Part shown: piece after piece, positions 44,624 through 57,402 of the stretch | Layout of the letters: each line of letters opens with the position of its first letter | Position numbering within the stretch: position 1 is the stretch's first letter | Origin: Rhytidiadelphus loreus | Lineage: Eukaryota; Streptophyta; Bryopsida; Hypnales; Hylocomiaceae | Length of the DNA stretch: 64,000 nucleotides | NCBI GenBank assembly: GCA_947034895.1 | Contig: OX344762.1 | Location: 44,496,760-44,560,759 of the forward strand | Direction: 5' to 3' | Notes under the pieces: generated by a model | What the model was told of the DNA's origin: nothing | Database searches by the model: none | The model's input: only the letters and a program-made list of their open reading frames with translations | Program-made: the position numbers and the translations under genes

Positions 44624-47600
44624 AAATAAAGAAGTCTTGCGTCAATGGAAGCTGTCGAATATGATGTCGACTGTAGCTTTGTATTACATCTCACTTCTCC
44701 CTCGCACCAAATTCTCAAAATAAACTTATAACATCACTCCAAATTCTTATCTCACTGCTCAACTTCATTAAGTCGGTGAATTGTAGAGACGACTCTCTTT
44801 GCTGCACACTCTCGACTCATTCTCACATTCTCATAATACCGCAGAAAATGTTTTCAGATGTTGCGTACACATGTGATCAATTCGACAAGTCATGTGATAA
44901 GAGTCATGTTGGGAGTCTAGAAGATGTTTAAGAAAAAACTGTTTTATTGCAGGTGATTGACCTAGATGATGATTGATCCAAACTCAAGAAAAAAAACTTT
45001 CGACAGTGGCATTCATAAGGTGGCATTGAAGTTCAATCCAAGAACCTTCGTGATGTAGAGCACAGTCCGGGGAGAGCTTTTTTTTCATGGAACTTGGTGT
45101 ACTTCCACTTCGATTTGAGTTCTCGAGTTTGAGTTCACTCAAGTTTTTGTTATTTTAATCGGTTATGTTCTAGATAAGTCTTTTTTGGTCGGTCAATAAC
45201 CTCTTTATCTTTTTAACACTTAGTTGATTTCATGAATTAATATAGGCACATGGCACAAAAAAAGTGGATTTTCACTTACTTACAGTTAGCATTGACCTAT
45301 GTTATTATACACTCACTTGAGATTGTTGTTAGTTTTCCAACACTCATGTAATATTTTACAAAGTTTCAAAGTTGAGTACTTGAATCCTTGAATGGACACC
45401 TTTCACTGGTTGCTTTCGAAAATTTGTGGTGGTATTAAGTCATAAAAGTGTTCACTCAAGGATGTCCAATTTTCAGGTGTTGGAGAATGAAAGGTATGAC
45501 TATTTGGAGTGTGCTACCCTAACCCATAAATGACGTGCGGACATTTTGTGTCCAATGAATGATAGAGAATGCTTTCATGTAAGACAAAAGTGCAACTATT
45601 CATCCTCTAAATTTTGTTGTGAAAAAGGGAATTCTTTTACAATAGTTTGACTTCCAGTGAGTTTTTTTGCATTTGTTTACATGAATGATTTCCAATGTCA
45701 CCAATCCGTCCTTTAAGGGTTAATACTATTGCACGTGCAAAGGAAAAATTGAAAGCAATGTGTCTCAGGAAAGTGAGCAGCACTTGTCAAATCAGTCCAA
45801 CGTTGTTGAGGAATACGTTACGTTGTGCCCAGTCACTGCCTGCCATGCTTTACCTCCAAATTAGAAAGCCTGATGAGTCGTCATGACTCTCACTGGGAAA
45901 TGAAGCCCATCCCATGGGCACTGTGCATAAAGCCACCATGATCATCCCTTAGTTCGTGTACATCTCCCAAATCAATATGTATCTATGACTGTGGAAGAAA
46001 CGATTTTAGAACATGTACCAAGAAAAACTTTGACCCTTACTGACTTTTGTTTATGGTATTCAAATTGGCTGCATTATTTAATTTGGTGCATTGGAAACTC
46101 TTTCCACTTGTCAATAAGAAAATATGAAAATTTGACCACTACAATCATAGTAACTAGGCATAGTAGTAAAAAGAAGCAGTTTCATTGGAGGGATGCCCAC
46201 CTTATTCCGTCTTTCATTGGGAAGGCAATTGCTTACAAGTTTTAGTCCAATAAGCATTAGTCTATCCTAATTTTTTGGGTCACTCCACTTATATAACTTA
46301 CAATGATCTCATAAATTTTTCTAAATAAGTGATAGAAAATTTCTTAGAGATATATTAGTCTTTAAAATTAATGAGTTGGATCTGATCTATTAATCCCTCT
46401 CACGTACTTCCTTGATGTCCTCCAAGGATTAATCCTAGATTGCAACTTTTATTTAAAATTCACTATTGAATTTATTTTTTCATTTCCATTGTAGATCACA
46501 TCTTTACATTATTTTTTGTAAATTTAGAAATGCCCTTGTATTTTATTGTATGTAGATTGACCATAGATCATCAAGCCAAATTTTAAAATCTTTCATTTTG
46601 TATGCACCCATTGTCCTCTACATATGAATTAAAATTTTCATTAAAAAAATCAGAGGTGTCTTGTAAATCATAAAAATTTCAAATTATTTTGTGGGGATTA
46701 AAATTATCATCATTATTCAAAGAAAAAGTAAAGAAATTTCAAATTACATACAAAATATGATTAAAAAATCTGAAAATTTCACTACAGGTATATATTATGG
46801 CATCCTAGAAGATCATGGTAAAAATCATATTAATTTTCATATCATTCTATCAATTTAGAAAATTGGTTGTACAATATTTGACCCTAATTGTAACAAAAAC
46901 ACTCATTATTTGGAACTTTAAAGCTTTTAAGTGAAATAGAAAACTAGAATTAGAAGCTCCAATTTTAATTTGTGTAAAAGCAATTAGATTCATTTCAAAT
47001 ATCAAAGTCAAATATTAAGAAAAAAAAGCCAAAACTAAGTGCTCATTAAAGTACAATATGTAAGGATACACATGTGGTAGAAGTCTCACATATAATTATG
47101 TATCATGTCTTGATATTCTTAATCAAGCCAAAAGCCTCCTACCTAACCTTACTATAAACCTAATTATTTAAGAAAATGTACCTTCAAAAAGTTAAGGTGG
47201 CTATATTTCCTAGAGTTATAAATACTAATGATGGGTGAATGCAAGAAACACCGGTACTATTTGGCGTCACAATTGGAATGACGGAGATGCAATTTGCCAT
47301 ATCTTTTGGGAAATGAAGTCCATGTACTTGAAATTTTTATTGAAGATGGCTAACTTGGAAGTCCTTAGATTCTTTACTTTTGAGAAATTTTGAAAAAAAG
47401 TCCTTTAATTAAATTGTAATTTACCTAATTTGTCACACTTTGCGTTTTAGGGTTTTTTAGTACTATGGAGCATCCAAAAATGATGATGTATGTCTAGGAT
47501 TGTTGTGGGCTATTGCCACAATAGAAGGGCATGTGCCCACTAAAGGGCATTCAAAAAAACACAATTCTTTGTCCTCAACATGCATGCAAATAGGGGTCCC

Positions 47601-49015
47601 TTGCCCATAGCGCTCCTAACATTTATGATGGTTTCAACTTTTAGTTTTTGGTGAAATGTAATCACTATCAAGTCTCTACAAATGGCCAATTTTTAGTTTT
47701 TTTTATTCATGATTTTCTAATTATTATTAATTTATACTTAATTTTATCTACTTTTTGTGACAAACTGTCATTTTTTTAAGTAGTACTATTTTAGTATTAT
47801 TAAATACTCAAAAGTACTACTGGCCGTTGATTTTTCGAATCAACAGCTGAGATTGCTCTGTTTTGCAGTACTACGAGTACTAGCAGTACTAGGCAGAAAA
47901 AACGCAGTTTTGGCAGAATACTCCCTAAATCGTTCAATGTTTCTTGCATCTACCTTGACGATGATTTTATTGAGTCGATATTCTTGGGTGTTTTAATGGA
48001 GTGTAACTCATAAAGGCCTTCAAAGACAAATGAAAGTTTGGATAGGTTCCCATAATCTCAATATTTGGCAAAAGAATTTATGAAACTTTTTTTGAAATGA
48101 CAAAAACATATTAGCTTTTAGGGAATGTAATTTTTATTTCAATTGATAAATGGAGGAAAATTTATGCTACACAAAGGACAAAATGGAGATCATTAGGCAA
48201 CAAAACAAAACAAATCCACTTCAAATATTCTTTTACGTAAATTTATTTCTCAAAGATTACATTTTTATCGATTTGGAAAGATTTCACTCATTGGATTATT
48301 TAGTGATGTGAAACTTATAGAGCATCTTGTTTTTATGGATAATACTGATAGCATTTTTTTGAATAAATAACTTATTACATACAATTTAGTTTTTCAACGT
48401 AAACAAATTATAAAATCAAGGTGTGTAGTGCAAAAACTTTAAGTTAAAAAGATTTTAAGTCTTAACATCTAGTCACACAAGTGCCAAAAATTTAATTTGT
48501 TTACTTTAAATGCATCTATCTTGCACTTTATAAAGTCAAAGTTTTTGAAATTTCTTTCACACAATTTCATACTACACTAAAAATTGTCACCCGTACTAAC
48601 TACTTACTCAAGGCTATAAGTTTTTACAGAAGATGAATATTTTATAGAAAGCATAGATATCAATACTTTCCAAAGATTTGGATCACTATAAAGATAGTTA
48701 GTAAAATATTCATTAAGTAAATAAATTTATAGCATTCTTAAACAATAAGTGATTGTAGGTGATACTACATTTGGCATTTAGTTTAGTACATTTTCTAGTG
48801 TAGCTTTGAACAAGATCATGTGGCTATATATGCAAAAATATAAATTTAAAAAAAAGGTTTGTACTTCCAATAGAATTGACATTTTGAGTTTTTTTTTTTA
48901 TTAAAATAAGACCTTGGTTCTATACGAGTTTAGGAAACCTACTCTTTCTTATTTTTTAATGTTATGATTTGATAATTAACTTTCTTCACATTTTCTTCAG
49001 AAGTTCAATTTAGAA
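44624..49015 (+). repeat. Segmental duplication, copy 1
   Basis: Aligns in order with 52757-59030: 44624-45240 with 52757-53350, 45217-45440 with 54468-54726, 45455-46330 with 55028-55940, 46395-47170 with 56352-57130 and 47930-49015 with 57400-59030. Shared landmarks include CAGATGTTGCGTACACATGT and GATCAATTCGACA. Copy 1 lacks most later insertions and so serves as the empty-site reference. It has no coding genes. A segment near 45990-46170 (TTTGACCCTT...) is also found at 52.34, 55.57 and 61.23 kb. Confidence 0.85.
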
Positions 49016-49241
49016 GCCCTCTGTTCATCAAACACATCGAATATGGACGTCCGAGCACTTTAAGGGTTAAAGCACCCTACAGAATGTTACAGAAATACTA
49101 GCACAACACCTGATGCACTTTGACCGTACACGCACCATTCTGCAGAGGTGCGGTATATCTAAGGACGAAGAAGGCGACCAGGAAACGTCCCTGACTTCCC
49201 CCGTGGATTGGCCTTCAAGCAACGCTCAGCACAAGCATTCC

Positions 49242-49248
49242 TATAAAT
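49242..49248 (+). promoter_or_regulatory. Probable TATA box of the SDR gene
   Basis: TATAAAT in a suddenly GC-richer promoter-like stretch, about 500 bp before the start codon. A 5' leader of this length, perhaps with a leader intron, is implied. Confidence 0.5.
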
Positions 49249-49749
49249 TCCACGCAGCCTAACCAATGATCTCAGCTTTCGGAGCTCTCTTCACCCTAAG
49301 TAACCCGCAATTGCAGTTTCAGTCTACTTCGCCATTTTCACTGTGAGCTGATCAAAAGGTCTAGCCACAGACTTCACCTCGAATTGACGCTTCAGGAGTG
49401 CTAGCCTCATACTCGCAAACTATTACTCCGTAGAGACACAGTTACGTATTCTCCGATTTGCAAAGGGTGACAGGCAACTGATTCAGACTCGGAGGTGTTG
49501 GTAGAATTTGCTGATTGCTTCCCACTAGAATATCTGTGGCGTTGGTAATCAGATAGCCATTTAAATTGTGAAGAAGTAGTGCCGATCGTTCTGATAACAT
49601 ACAGAAAGGTTACCGAAGTTAGCCATTCTGATTGGTGGAGTGTAGGTTGGCAATTGTTCGTGACCTGATTTCCTGAGTACGTGAGGATTCTTGTGGTGGA
49701 ATTTCGGAAGAAAGAGCCGCAAAGACCGAGTGAGGACAGGTCGAGAATC

Positions 49750-50703
49750 ATGACGTCCAGCGCTCCCCGCATTACTACGCCCTTCACCGAATACTCCACC
49801 GCGGCCGAAGTCATAGACGGCGTCGACCTCACAGGCAAACGTGCCATCGTCACGGGAGCCTCCTCGGGACTCGGGGTCGAGACAGCCCGCGCGCTCGCTT
49901 CAGCAGGAGCCGAGGTCACGCTCGCAGTCCGCGACGTCGAAGCTGGCAAGCGAGTCGCCACGGACATCACCTCCAACACGGGAAATACGAATGTGTTTGT
50001 CGCACCGCTCGACCTCAGCAGCCACGCATCCATCACGGCGTTCACGAAAGCATGGAAGGGCCCGTTGCACATCCTGGTGAACAACGCCGGGATCATGGCG
50101 CTACCTGAGCTCACGCTCACCCCCGAGGGCTGGGAGCAGCAATTCGCCACCAACCACCTGGGCCACTTCGAGCTCGCCCTCGGCCTCCACGACGCCCTCG
50201 CCGCAGCCGGGAACGCACGCGTCGTGTCCGTGAGCTCCGCGGGTCACTCCTTTTCCCCGATTGTGTTCGACGACATTCACTACGCGAATCGCAAGTACAA
50301 CGACTTCGAGGCGTATGGGCAGTCGAAGACGGCGAACGTGCTGTTCGCCGTGGAAGGGAGCAAGCGGTGGGCGAAGGTCGGCATCACCGTGAATGCCTGC
50401 CACCCCGGCGCCATTCTAACCAACCTGGTACGCCACATGAAGCCCGACCCCCAAATGGTGGAGTCTCTTAAGACTTTGAAGTACAAAAGCGTGGAACAGG
50501 GGGCATCGACGCAAGTGTGGTTGGCGACGTCGCCGCTGGTGGAAGGGATTGGCGGTCGGTACTTCCAGGACAACAACGAGGCGGAAGTAGTTCCCGGTCG
50601 CGACGTGGTTTCTCCTGGTTGCAGTCCGCACGCGCTGGACGCTGCGGACGCCGCGAAACTGTGGGACGTGTCGCTGGAGCTGTTGAAGCAAAGGACTGTC
50701 TGA
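49750..50703 (+). CDS. Short-chain dehydrogenase/reductase (SDR), intronless
   Basis: 317-residue classical-type SDR expected to use NAD(P)H on an unknown carbonyl or hydroxyl substrate. It has TGASSGLG (35-42) for the dinucleotide, NNAG (111-114), Asn135, Ser162/163 in VSVSSAGHS, and the catalytic Tyr189 and Lys193 in YGQSK. The ATG at 49750 is the natural start; upstream codons in frame lack an ATG and are unlike the family. No membrane segment or targeting peptide is obvious. The gene is intronless and has GC-rich third positions within AT-rich DNA. Its wording (LTPEGWEQQFATNHLGHF, AYGQSKTANVLFAVE, GGRYFQDNNEAEV) looks closer to actinobacterial or fungal members than to the plant TIC32 group, as far as I recall both. 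Horizontal origin is an inference. It sits between the two arms of a segmental duplication. Confidence 0.96.
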   Translation: MTSSAPRITTPFTEYSTAAEVIDGVDLTGKRAIVTGASSGLGVETARALASAGAEVTLAVRDVEAGKRVATDITSNTGNTNVFVAPLDLSSHASITAFTKAWKGPLHILVNNAGIMALPELTLTPEGWEQQFATNHLGHFELALGLHDALAAAGNARVVSVSSAGHSFSPIVFDDIHYANRKYNDFEAYGQSKTANVLFAVEGSKRWAKVGITVNACHPGAILTNLVRHMKPDPQMVESLKTLKYKSVEQGASTQVWLATSPLVEGIGGRYFQDNNEAEVVPGRDVVSPGCSPHALDAADAAKLWDVSLELLKQRTV

Positions 50704-51403
50704 ATCTCTGGGAAATGCGCTCCCGTAACCTTACTACTCCGTAATCAAATTCAGCCCCAGACCGGTCGAGAAATGGTGAAGCGAAGGCGCGAGCAAACCA
50801 TAAACCGATCGAGAAATTGTGCAATTGACAGTCGATCGAAGCAGCTGTTGTTGCACCGGGTTTGGTAACTACTATACACCTAATTCAAGCACTCTTGAAA
50901 GCAACCCAATAATAAGGATCTGAGGCTCAGGGTTCCTATTACTGCAGCTTGAATTTCAAAGTTGCGAGGGAATCACCGGTTGCGATGGGCAATGCTTGTA
51001 TGGAAAGGTGTTACGTCTGGTTTTAGGGCTTAGGATCGATGAATCAAATTCTGCTGCTCAGATAGAATGTAGTTGCGTGGCAATAGCTGCAAATATTTCA
51101 GTATTAAAGTAGTTGGGATTTTGATGAGTCTTGTTGGTAATTGAAAGAAGATGCAGAATTTTCTAAAGCTTGCATCCCAAGTCACTCTTGTACATCATGA
51201 CTCGTGACCCTCGCTATGTATTGTACAACATCCCTATGTGTACATCTCCAAAATCAATATGTAGCTATGTTAAAGAAATGATTGTAAAACATCTATCAAA
51301 CATAACTTTTATGGTTGTTTTGGCAGACATCACGATAACGTGACAAACAGACGTCATACAATGTCTAGTAGAGCCCTCGTGACGTCCATTAGGTCAACTT
51401 TAA
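50704..51403. other. 3' flank of the SDR gene and start of a repeat fragment
   Basis: Likely 3' untranslated region, with AATAATAAGG near 50908. From about 51235 (TACATCTCCAAAATCAATAT) the sequence matches 45960 of the duplicated unit, then is interrupted by the TTAA-flanked element at 51404. Confidence 0.45.
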
Positions 51404-52122
51404 CCCCTAAAGTCCCATTGTCCCCTCGGGGGACAATTTGGAATTTGGGCAGGTTCCTATGGGCTGAAATTTTACCCTAATTTTTTTAAACTTTTTTTGA
51501 AGATAGAAAATTTGTTCAGCTTTGTGGGAATATAATTTTTATTTCAATCGGTGCCCGGAAGCAAGAGTTATACCACAAAAAGCCTAAAACTGAACTCGGC
51601 GGGCAACACAAAAAAAAATTGCAAAAATTCAAAATGATTTAAAAAATAAATAAATTCTCAAAGATAATGTTTTTGTCTACATCTAAAGCTTTGATTCATT
51701 CCACTTTGATTAGTGATGTGAAAGTTGTGAACAATCTTATTTTTCGGGCAATCTAAGCATCTTTTTGGAAAAAAAACCTTGTAGGATTTTTTTTCCTAGA
51801 CTCCCAACTCAATTCTTCAACACAATAAATTTTAAATTCAAACTCCACAATGTAATTTTTTTCCACAAATAGAGATTAAAGTCATCTAAAATTGCAGTCT
51901 AGTGTTCAAAAAAATTTGTTTTTTCAACTTTGAATGCTCATATCTCTCAATCTGTACAGTCAAACTTCATGAAATTTTACCACATGATCTAGAACAAGTA
52001 AAGTTGTAGATCCTACGGTTCAATTCTAAAAAAAGTTTTTGTTTTGTTTTTTTGGACTAACGCAGTAGAAATGACAGTTTTGAGTGGTTTTTGACAGAAA
52101 AATGGCCTTGGGACTTTAGGGG
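51404..52122. mobile_element. piggyBac-like non-autonomous element (TTAA target)
   Basis: 719 bp with perfect 14-bp terminal repeats CCCCTAAAGTCCCA, flanked by TTAA at 51400-51403 and 52123-52126. TTAA target duplication with C-rich ends is characteristic of piggyBac. The interior has no gene. A related copy is at 57970-58539. Confidence 0.8.
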
Positions 52123-53350
52123 TTAAGGTTGACTTTCAAATAAATGACTCTATAGGTCCGCTAACTTGACACATTCAAATCTCACTTTAGTAAAGTGTCT
52201 CAATTTGATAAACACATTACATTCTAAATTTAAGTTCATAATTATAGTGAGATTTAAAATTATCTAAGTGGATGGCTAACATGCGACGTCAAAGTCCAAC
52301 ATGTCACCGAAACCCAAGACTGTATGAAATAAGACAACCTAGATAACTTTGACCCTTCATAACTTTTGCATATGGTATTCAAATGGTGCGTTCTTTAGTG
52401 CATTGAAACTTGAAAACTTCTATGACCATTTTGTCAATAGTAACTAGGCATAGTAGTACAAAAGTGGTGGTTTGGAGGGGTGCCCACTTGATTTCCTCCC
52501 CTTGGCTGGAAGTTGCTCCCAAGCTTGAGTCCAATAATCATTAGACTATCCTAAATTTAGTCATTCCACTTATATAACTTATGATGATCTTATAAATTTC
52601 ACTAAACAATAGCTAATTTCTCAAAGATAGTTCTTTAAAATTAATTAATTGGTAGTTATCTATTAATCCTAGATTGCAACTTCTATTTGAAGTTCATTGT
52701 TATATCAATTTTTGCATTTCCACTTTAAATCACATCTTCACATTTTTATAAATTTATAAATAAAGAAGCCTTGCAATAATGGAAGCTTTCGAATACGATG
52801 TCAACTGTAGCTTTGTATTACATCGATCTCACTTCTCCCTCACATCAAATGAATCTCAAAATAAACTTACAACATCACTCCAAATTCTTATCTCACTGCT
52901 CAACTTCTTTGAGTCGGTGAATCGTAGAGACGACTCTCTGTGCTGCACACTCTCCACTCATTCTCACATTCTCATAACACCGCAGAAAATGTTTTCAGAT
53001 GTTGCGTACACATGTGATCAATTCGACACGTCATGTGATAAGACTCATGTTGGGAGTCTCGGAAATGTTTAAGAAAAAACTGTTTTATTGCAGGTGATTG
53101 ACCTAGATGATGATTGATCCAAACTCAAGAAAAAAAGGACTTTCGACCGTGGCAATGAGATGGTTTAGAAGTTCAATCCAAGAACCTTGGTGATGTAGAA
53201 CACAGTCCGGGGAGAGCTTTTTTTAATGCAACTCGGTGAACTTGCACTTCGATTTGAGTTCACTAGATTTTTGTTATTTTACTGTAATGGGTTATGTCCT
53301 AAATATGTCTTTTTTGGTCGTTCTATAACCTCTTAATTTTTTAACACTTA

Positions 53351-54467
53351 AGGTGGGTGGCTCGAATTGCGACCCGCTTCTTGGAACCATCCCTACAAGA
53401 GGCTCTGAAATGGACAGTAAGCGGTTGTGGAATGGACTGTGGATGATGTGAGAGCTTAATAAGGTTTGTTAGATGTTGGTTTATACTTTAGATATGGTGT
53501 AATAAGTGCTAAGGTGGGTCGATTTTGAACTAAGAGTGGAAATAAGACAAGTGTCCACTTCATTTTTGCAAGAAACACATTTACGGTTCAACATCCTTTT
53601 ACTAAAATGACTCTCAGTCACTCATTAATTCTTGTATTGATATGAAATTTTAGCAGCACAAACTAGACTAGTAGGCTCAACTTTTCCAACAAAAAAATAT
53701 TGAAAACGGACCTTGTATGAAGAAGTTATAAGCCGCCAAAGTTCACTGTGATTGAAGAATGTTGGGATTTAGAACTTCGAATTGCTCTCAAACATTCAAA
53801 ACAACTTGAATTGACGTGAAAATCTTACCACAATAATTAGACTTCAAGGAGAACATAACCCAACAAATTTTACTGAAAACAAACTTAGAATGAAGGAGAT
53901 AGAAGACCCCAAAGCTGCAGCCACCAAATGCATTTTGGTTAACTCAAATTGAACTTGTGAACTTCGATTGGCTCCCAAAAAATAAGTAAAACTTGAATTG
54001 ATCTGAAAATGTTATCACACAAACTAGAATAGAGAGTGCAAATTTTCCAACAATGTTTATTGAATTTGGAAATTGGATGCAAAAGTTACAGCACTTTGAA
54101 TTGGACTTAAAAGTATATTGGTTCCTTGAGGCGTTTAGGGCTTCAGTTTAGTAAAGGTCACATTTAGGAGCCTTAAGTATTACTTTTTCAATGCTTCACT
54201 GCTTGTTTTTGGTCACACCATATCTTTTTTTAGACCACGAGTGTGTGGGTTTTGCAAGGCCTAGGATCACAAATAGGTACCTATGGCAGAATTCTTTGGA
54301 AATTCATAAGTAATTCATAAATGCTCCGAAAAATATGAAACCACTTGTGTTAGATTCCGCATCAATTCTTCTTCAAGTGAAAAATAAGGGAAAATATTTT
54401 TGTGCCTCTTAAACACATCAAAAAGTCCTAACAGCCCTTAAAATGTCGCTTTTTGAGCCACCCACCT
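53351..54467. mobile_element. 1.1-kb TA-target inverted-repeat element
   Basis: Begins AGGTGGGTGGCTC and ends GAGCCACCCACCT, flanked by TA (53349-53350 and 54468-54469; TTA is also possible). Copy 1 of the duplication has the empty site AACACTTAGTTGATTTC near 45222. No transposase is present. The TA target suggests a Tc1/mariner-type or, with TTA, a Harbinger-type non-autonomous element. Confidence 0.85.
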
Positions 54468-54726
54468 TAGTTGATTTCATAGATTGATATAGGCACTTGG
54501 CACAGAAAAAAGCGGATTTTCACTTAGAGTTTAGCATTAACTTGTGCTATTGTACACTCACCTAGGATTGTTGTTAGTTTTTCAACACTCAAGTAATATT
54601 TTACAAAGTTTCAAAGATGAGTACATACAATACTTGAACCTTTGAATGGACATCCTTGAAGCATGAAATGTCTCACCTTTCATTGGTTGCTTGTGAAAAT
54701 TTGTAGTAGTATTAAGTCATAAAAGT

Positions 54727-55027
54727 CATTAGAGGAGATTTGGAAGGTCGGGAGGGCCGTTTCAGGCTTGTTCCCGGCGTTGTTCTCCAGACAGTTTGGG
54801 AACGGCCATTACCAGATTTTTTATTTTTTTATTTTTTTGAAAATTTTAAAATGAAACAATGAGTTGAAATTTCATTTTATTTTTTGAAAAAAAATAAAAA
54901 TTGACGTGGCAGTTGCCTTGCCACCTTAGGTAGCACCTTTGAACAACTCCGGACTGTTAAAGGTTGTTTCCAGCCCAAGGGAACTCACAGCCCTCTAGAG
55001 GGGTTGAATCCCCTCTAAATGTCTAAT
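54727..55027. mobile_element. MITE, family with CATTAGARGAGATT ends (copy 1)
   Basis: Starts CATTAGAGGAGATTTGG and ends near AATCCCCTCTAAATG (55020) or TCTAATG (55027). It is absent from the corresponding place in copy 1 of the duplication (near 45444). It shares GGGAGGGCCGTTTCAGGCTT with the copy at 57133. Confidence 0.7.
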
Positions 55028-55970
55028 GTATTGACTCAAGTCCAATTCGTAGGTGTTGGAGAATGAAAGGTATAACTAACTTGGAGTGTGCTACCTTAAC
55101 CCATAAATGACATTTTGTGTTCGATGAATGATAGAGAATCCTTTCATGTAGGACAAAAGTGCAACCATTCATCCTCAAAATTTTGTTGTGAAAAAGGGAA
55201 TTCTTGTACAATAGTTTGACTTCCAGTGAGTATTTTTGCATTTGTTTACGCCAATGATTTCCAATGTCACCAATCTGTCCTTTAAGGATTAATACTATTG
55301 CACGTGCAAAGGAAAAATTGAGAGCAATGTGTCTCAGGAAAGTGAGCAGCACTTGTCAAATCAGTCCAACGTTGTTGAGGAATGCATTACGTTGTGCCCA
55401 CGCCGGGGCCCACGCACTGAATTGGAAAGCCTGATGAGTCGTCATGAGTCTCACTGGGAAATGAAGCCCATCCCATAGGCACCGTGTATAAAGTCGTCAC
55501 AATCATCCCTTTGTGTAAATAAATCAATATATGTACCTATGTGGAAGAAACGATTTTAGAACATGTATCTAAGAGAAAGATTGACCCTTCCTAACTTTTG
55601 CATACGGTATTCAAATTGGTTGCATTATTTAATTTTCTGCATTGGAAACTCTTTCCACTTGCAAATAAAAAAATATGAAAATATGACCACTGCAATAATA
55701 GTAACTAGACACAGTAGCAAAAAGTGTCAGTTTGGGGAGATATCTAGTTTATTCCGCCTCTCCTTGGTAGGCAATTGTTCCCAAGCCAGAGCCCAATAAG
55801 CATTAGTCTATCCTGAATTTTTAGTCACTCCACTTAGATAACTTACAATGATCTCATAAATTTCTCTAAACAAGTGATAGATCATTTCTCAAAGATAGTT
55901 CTTTAAAATTAATGAGTTGGACCTTATCTATATTAAACCTTACTGAAAGACCCCCCCCCCCATGACCAAG

Positions 55971-56258
55971 CACTAGAAGAAAACCGCGTTGGACTGCCCA
56001 AAATCTGCGTTAAATTCCTCCAAAACTGCGTTAAATTCAACAAAAAACGTCATATGGTTTTTGTTGAAAACCATGTTGAGAATGCAAAGAATTGTGTTAC
56101 AACGTAGGGGAATGCAAAATCTATGCTAGATTCTACGATATCTATGTTTCTCTTGGTTTTCACTGCATTTTCAACATGGTTTTCAACAAAAACCATATGA
56201 CGTTTTTTGTTGAATCCAACGCAGATTTTGGGCAGTCCAACGCAATTTTCTTCTAGTG
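55971..56258. mobile_element. CACTA-type foldback MITE (288 bp)
   Basis: CACTAGAAGAAAACCGCG at the left and the inverted CACTAGAAGAAAATTGCG at the right. About 41 bp of terminal repeat carries two mismatches, and further inverted homology (CATATGGTTTTTGTTGAAAA) makes nearly the whole element a hairpin. The target duplication is AAG (55968-55970, 56259-56261). No gene. Confidence 0.88.
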
Positions 56259-57132
56259 AAGGTAATTACCAAAAAGCTTCAATTATTAGACAATTAGGTG
56301 CATTCTTTTGTTTCTATGGTGAATAATGTAGTCATCCATGGTGACCACTTTGGGGCTTCAATATATATCCTCCAAGGGTTAATCCTAGATTGCAACTCTG
56401 TCTATTTGAAATTTACCATAGAATCAATTTTTGCATTTCCACTTTAGATCACATCTTCACATTATTTTTGTAAATTTAGAAATGTCTTTGTATTTTATCC
56501 TATATAGATTGATCGTAGATTGCTAAGCCAAACTTCAAAATCTTTCATTTTGTATGCACCCATTGGTCTCCATATATGAATTAAAATTTCCATTTATAAA
56601 TTACAGGTCTATTGTAAGTCATAAAAATTTCAAATGAATTTGTGGAGATTAAAATTATCATGATTATTTGAAGAAAAAGTAAAGAAATTTCAAATTACAT
56701 ACAAAATATGCTTAAAAAATCTGAAAATTTCACTACAAGTTTATATTATAGCATCCTAGAATATCATGGTATAAATTACATTTTCCTATCATTCTATCAA
56801 TTTAGAAAATTGGTTGTACAATATTTTCCCCTAATTGTAACAAAAACTCATTATTTTGAACTTTAAAGTTTTTAAGTGGAATATAAAACTAGAATTAGAA
56901 AATTCCAATTTTAATTTGTGTGAAAGCAATTAGATTCATTTCAAATATCAAAGTCAAATATTAAGAAGAAAAAGTCAAAAATATGTGCTAATTAAAATAA
57001 ATTAAGTAGGAATACGCATGTGGTAAAAGTCTCACATATAATTCTTAAAAGCATTATGTATCATGTCTTGATATTACTATATTAACCTACTTAACCTACT
57101 TAACCTTACTATAAGCCCAATTATCTAATAAA

Positions 57133-57402
57133 CATTAGAAGAGATTCCAGGGCAAGGGAGGGCCATTTTGGGCCTGTTCCCTACCCTAAGAACAGTCAGA
57201 ATTTTTAAATATTAAAAAAAAATTAAAAATTAAAAAAATTATTTTTTAATTATTTTTTAATTATCAATTAATTAGTAGCAGTTGACGTGACACAGTTGCG
57301 GCCACATCAGATCACTGCTGTGGCACAGTTCCCAGCGTTCCTCGATGTTTGGAAACGCTTGGAAACTCTCAGTTTTGTTTTGGCCTGAAAAATCTTCTAA
57401 TG
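57133..57402. mobile_element. MITE, family with CATTAGARGAGATT ends (copy 2)
   Basis: Starts CATTAGAAGAGATTCC and ends AATCTTCTAATG. Its interior GGGAGGGCCATTTTGGGCCT matches the copy at 54727. No gene. Confidence 0.68.

Noticed and set aside
44320..44625. 101-codon frame in a GC-rich patch
   Set aside because: It resembles no family, has no clear start and no homologous copy in the other duplication arm.
47770..47930. Possible MITE around TAGTACTA and GTTGATTTTTCGAATCAAC
   Set aside because: A short hairpin is visible, but no paired termini or target duplication could be fixed.
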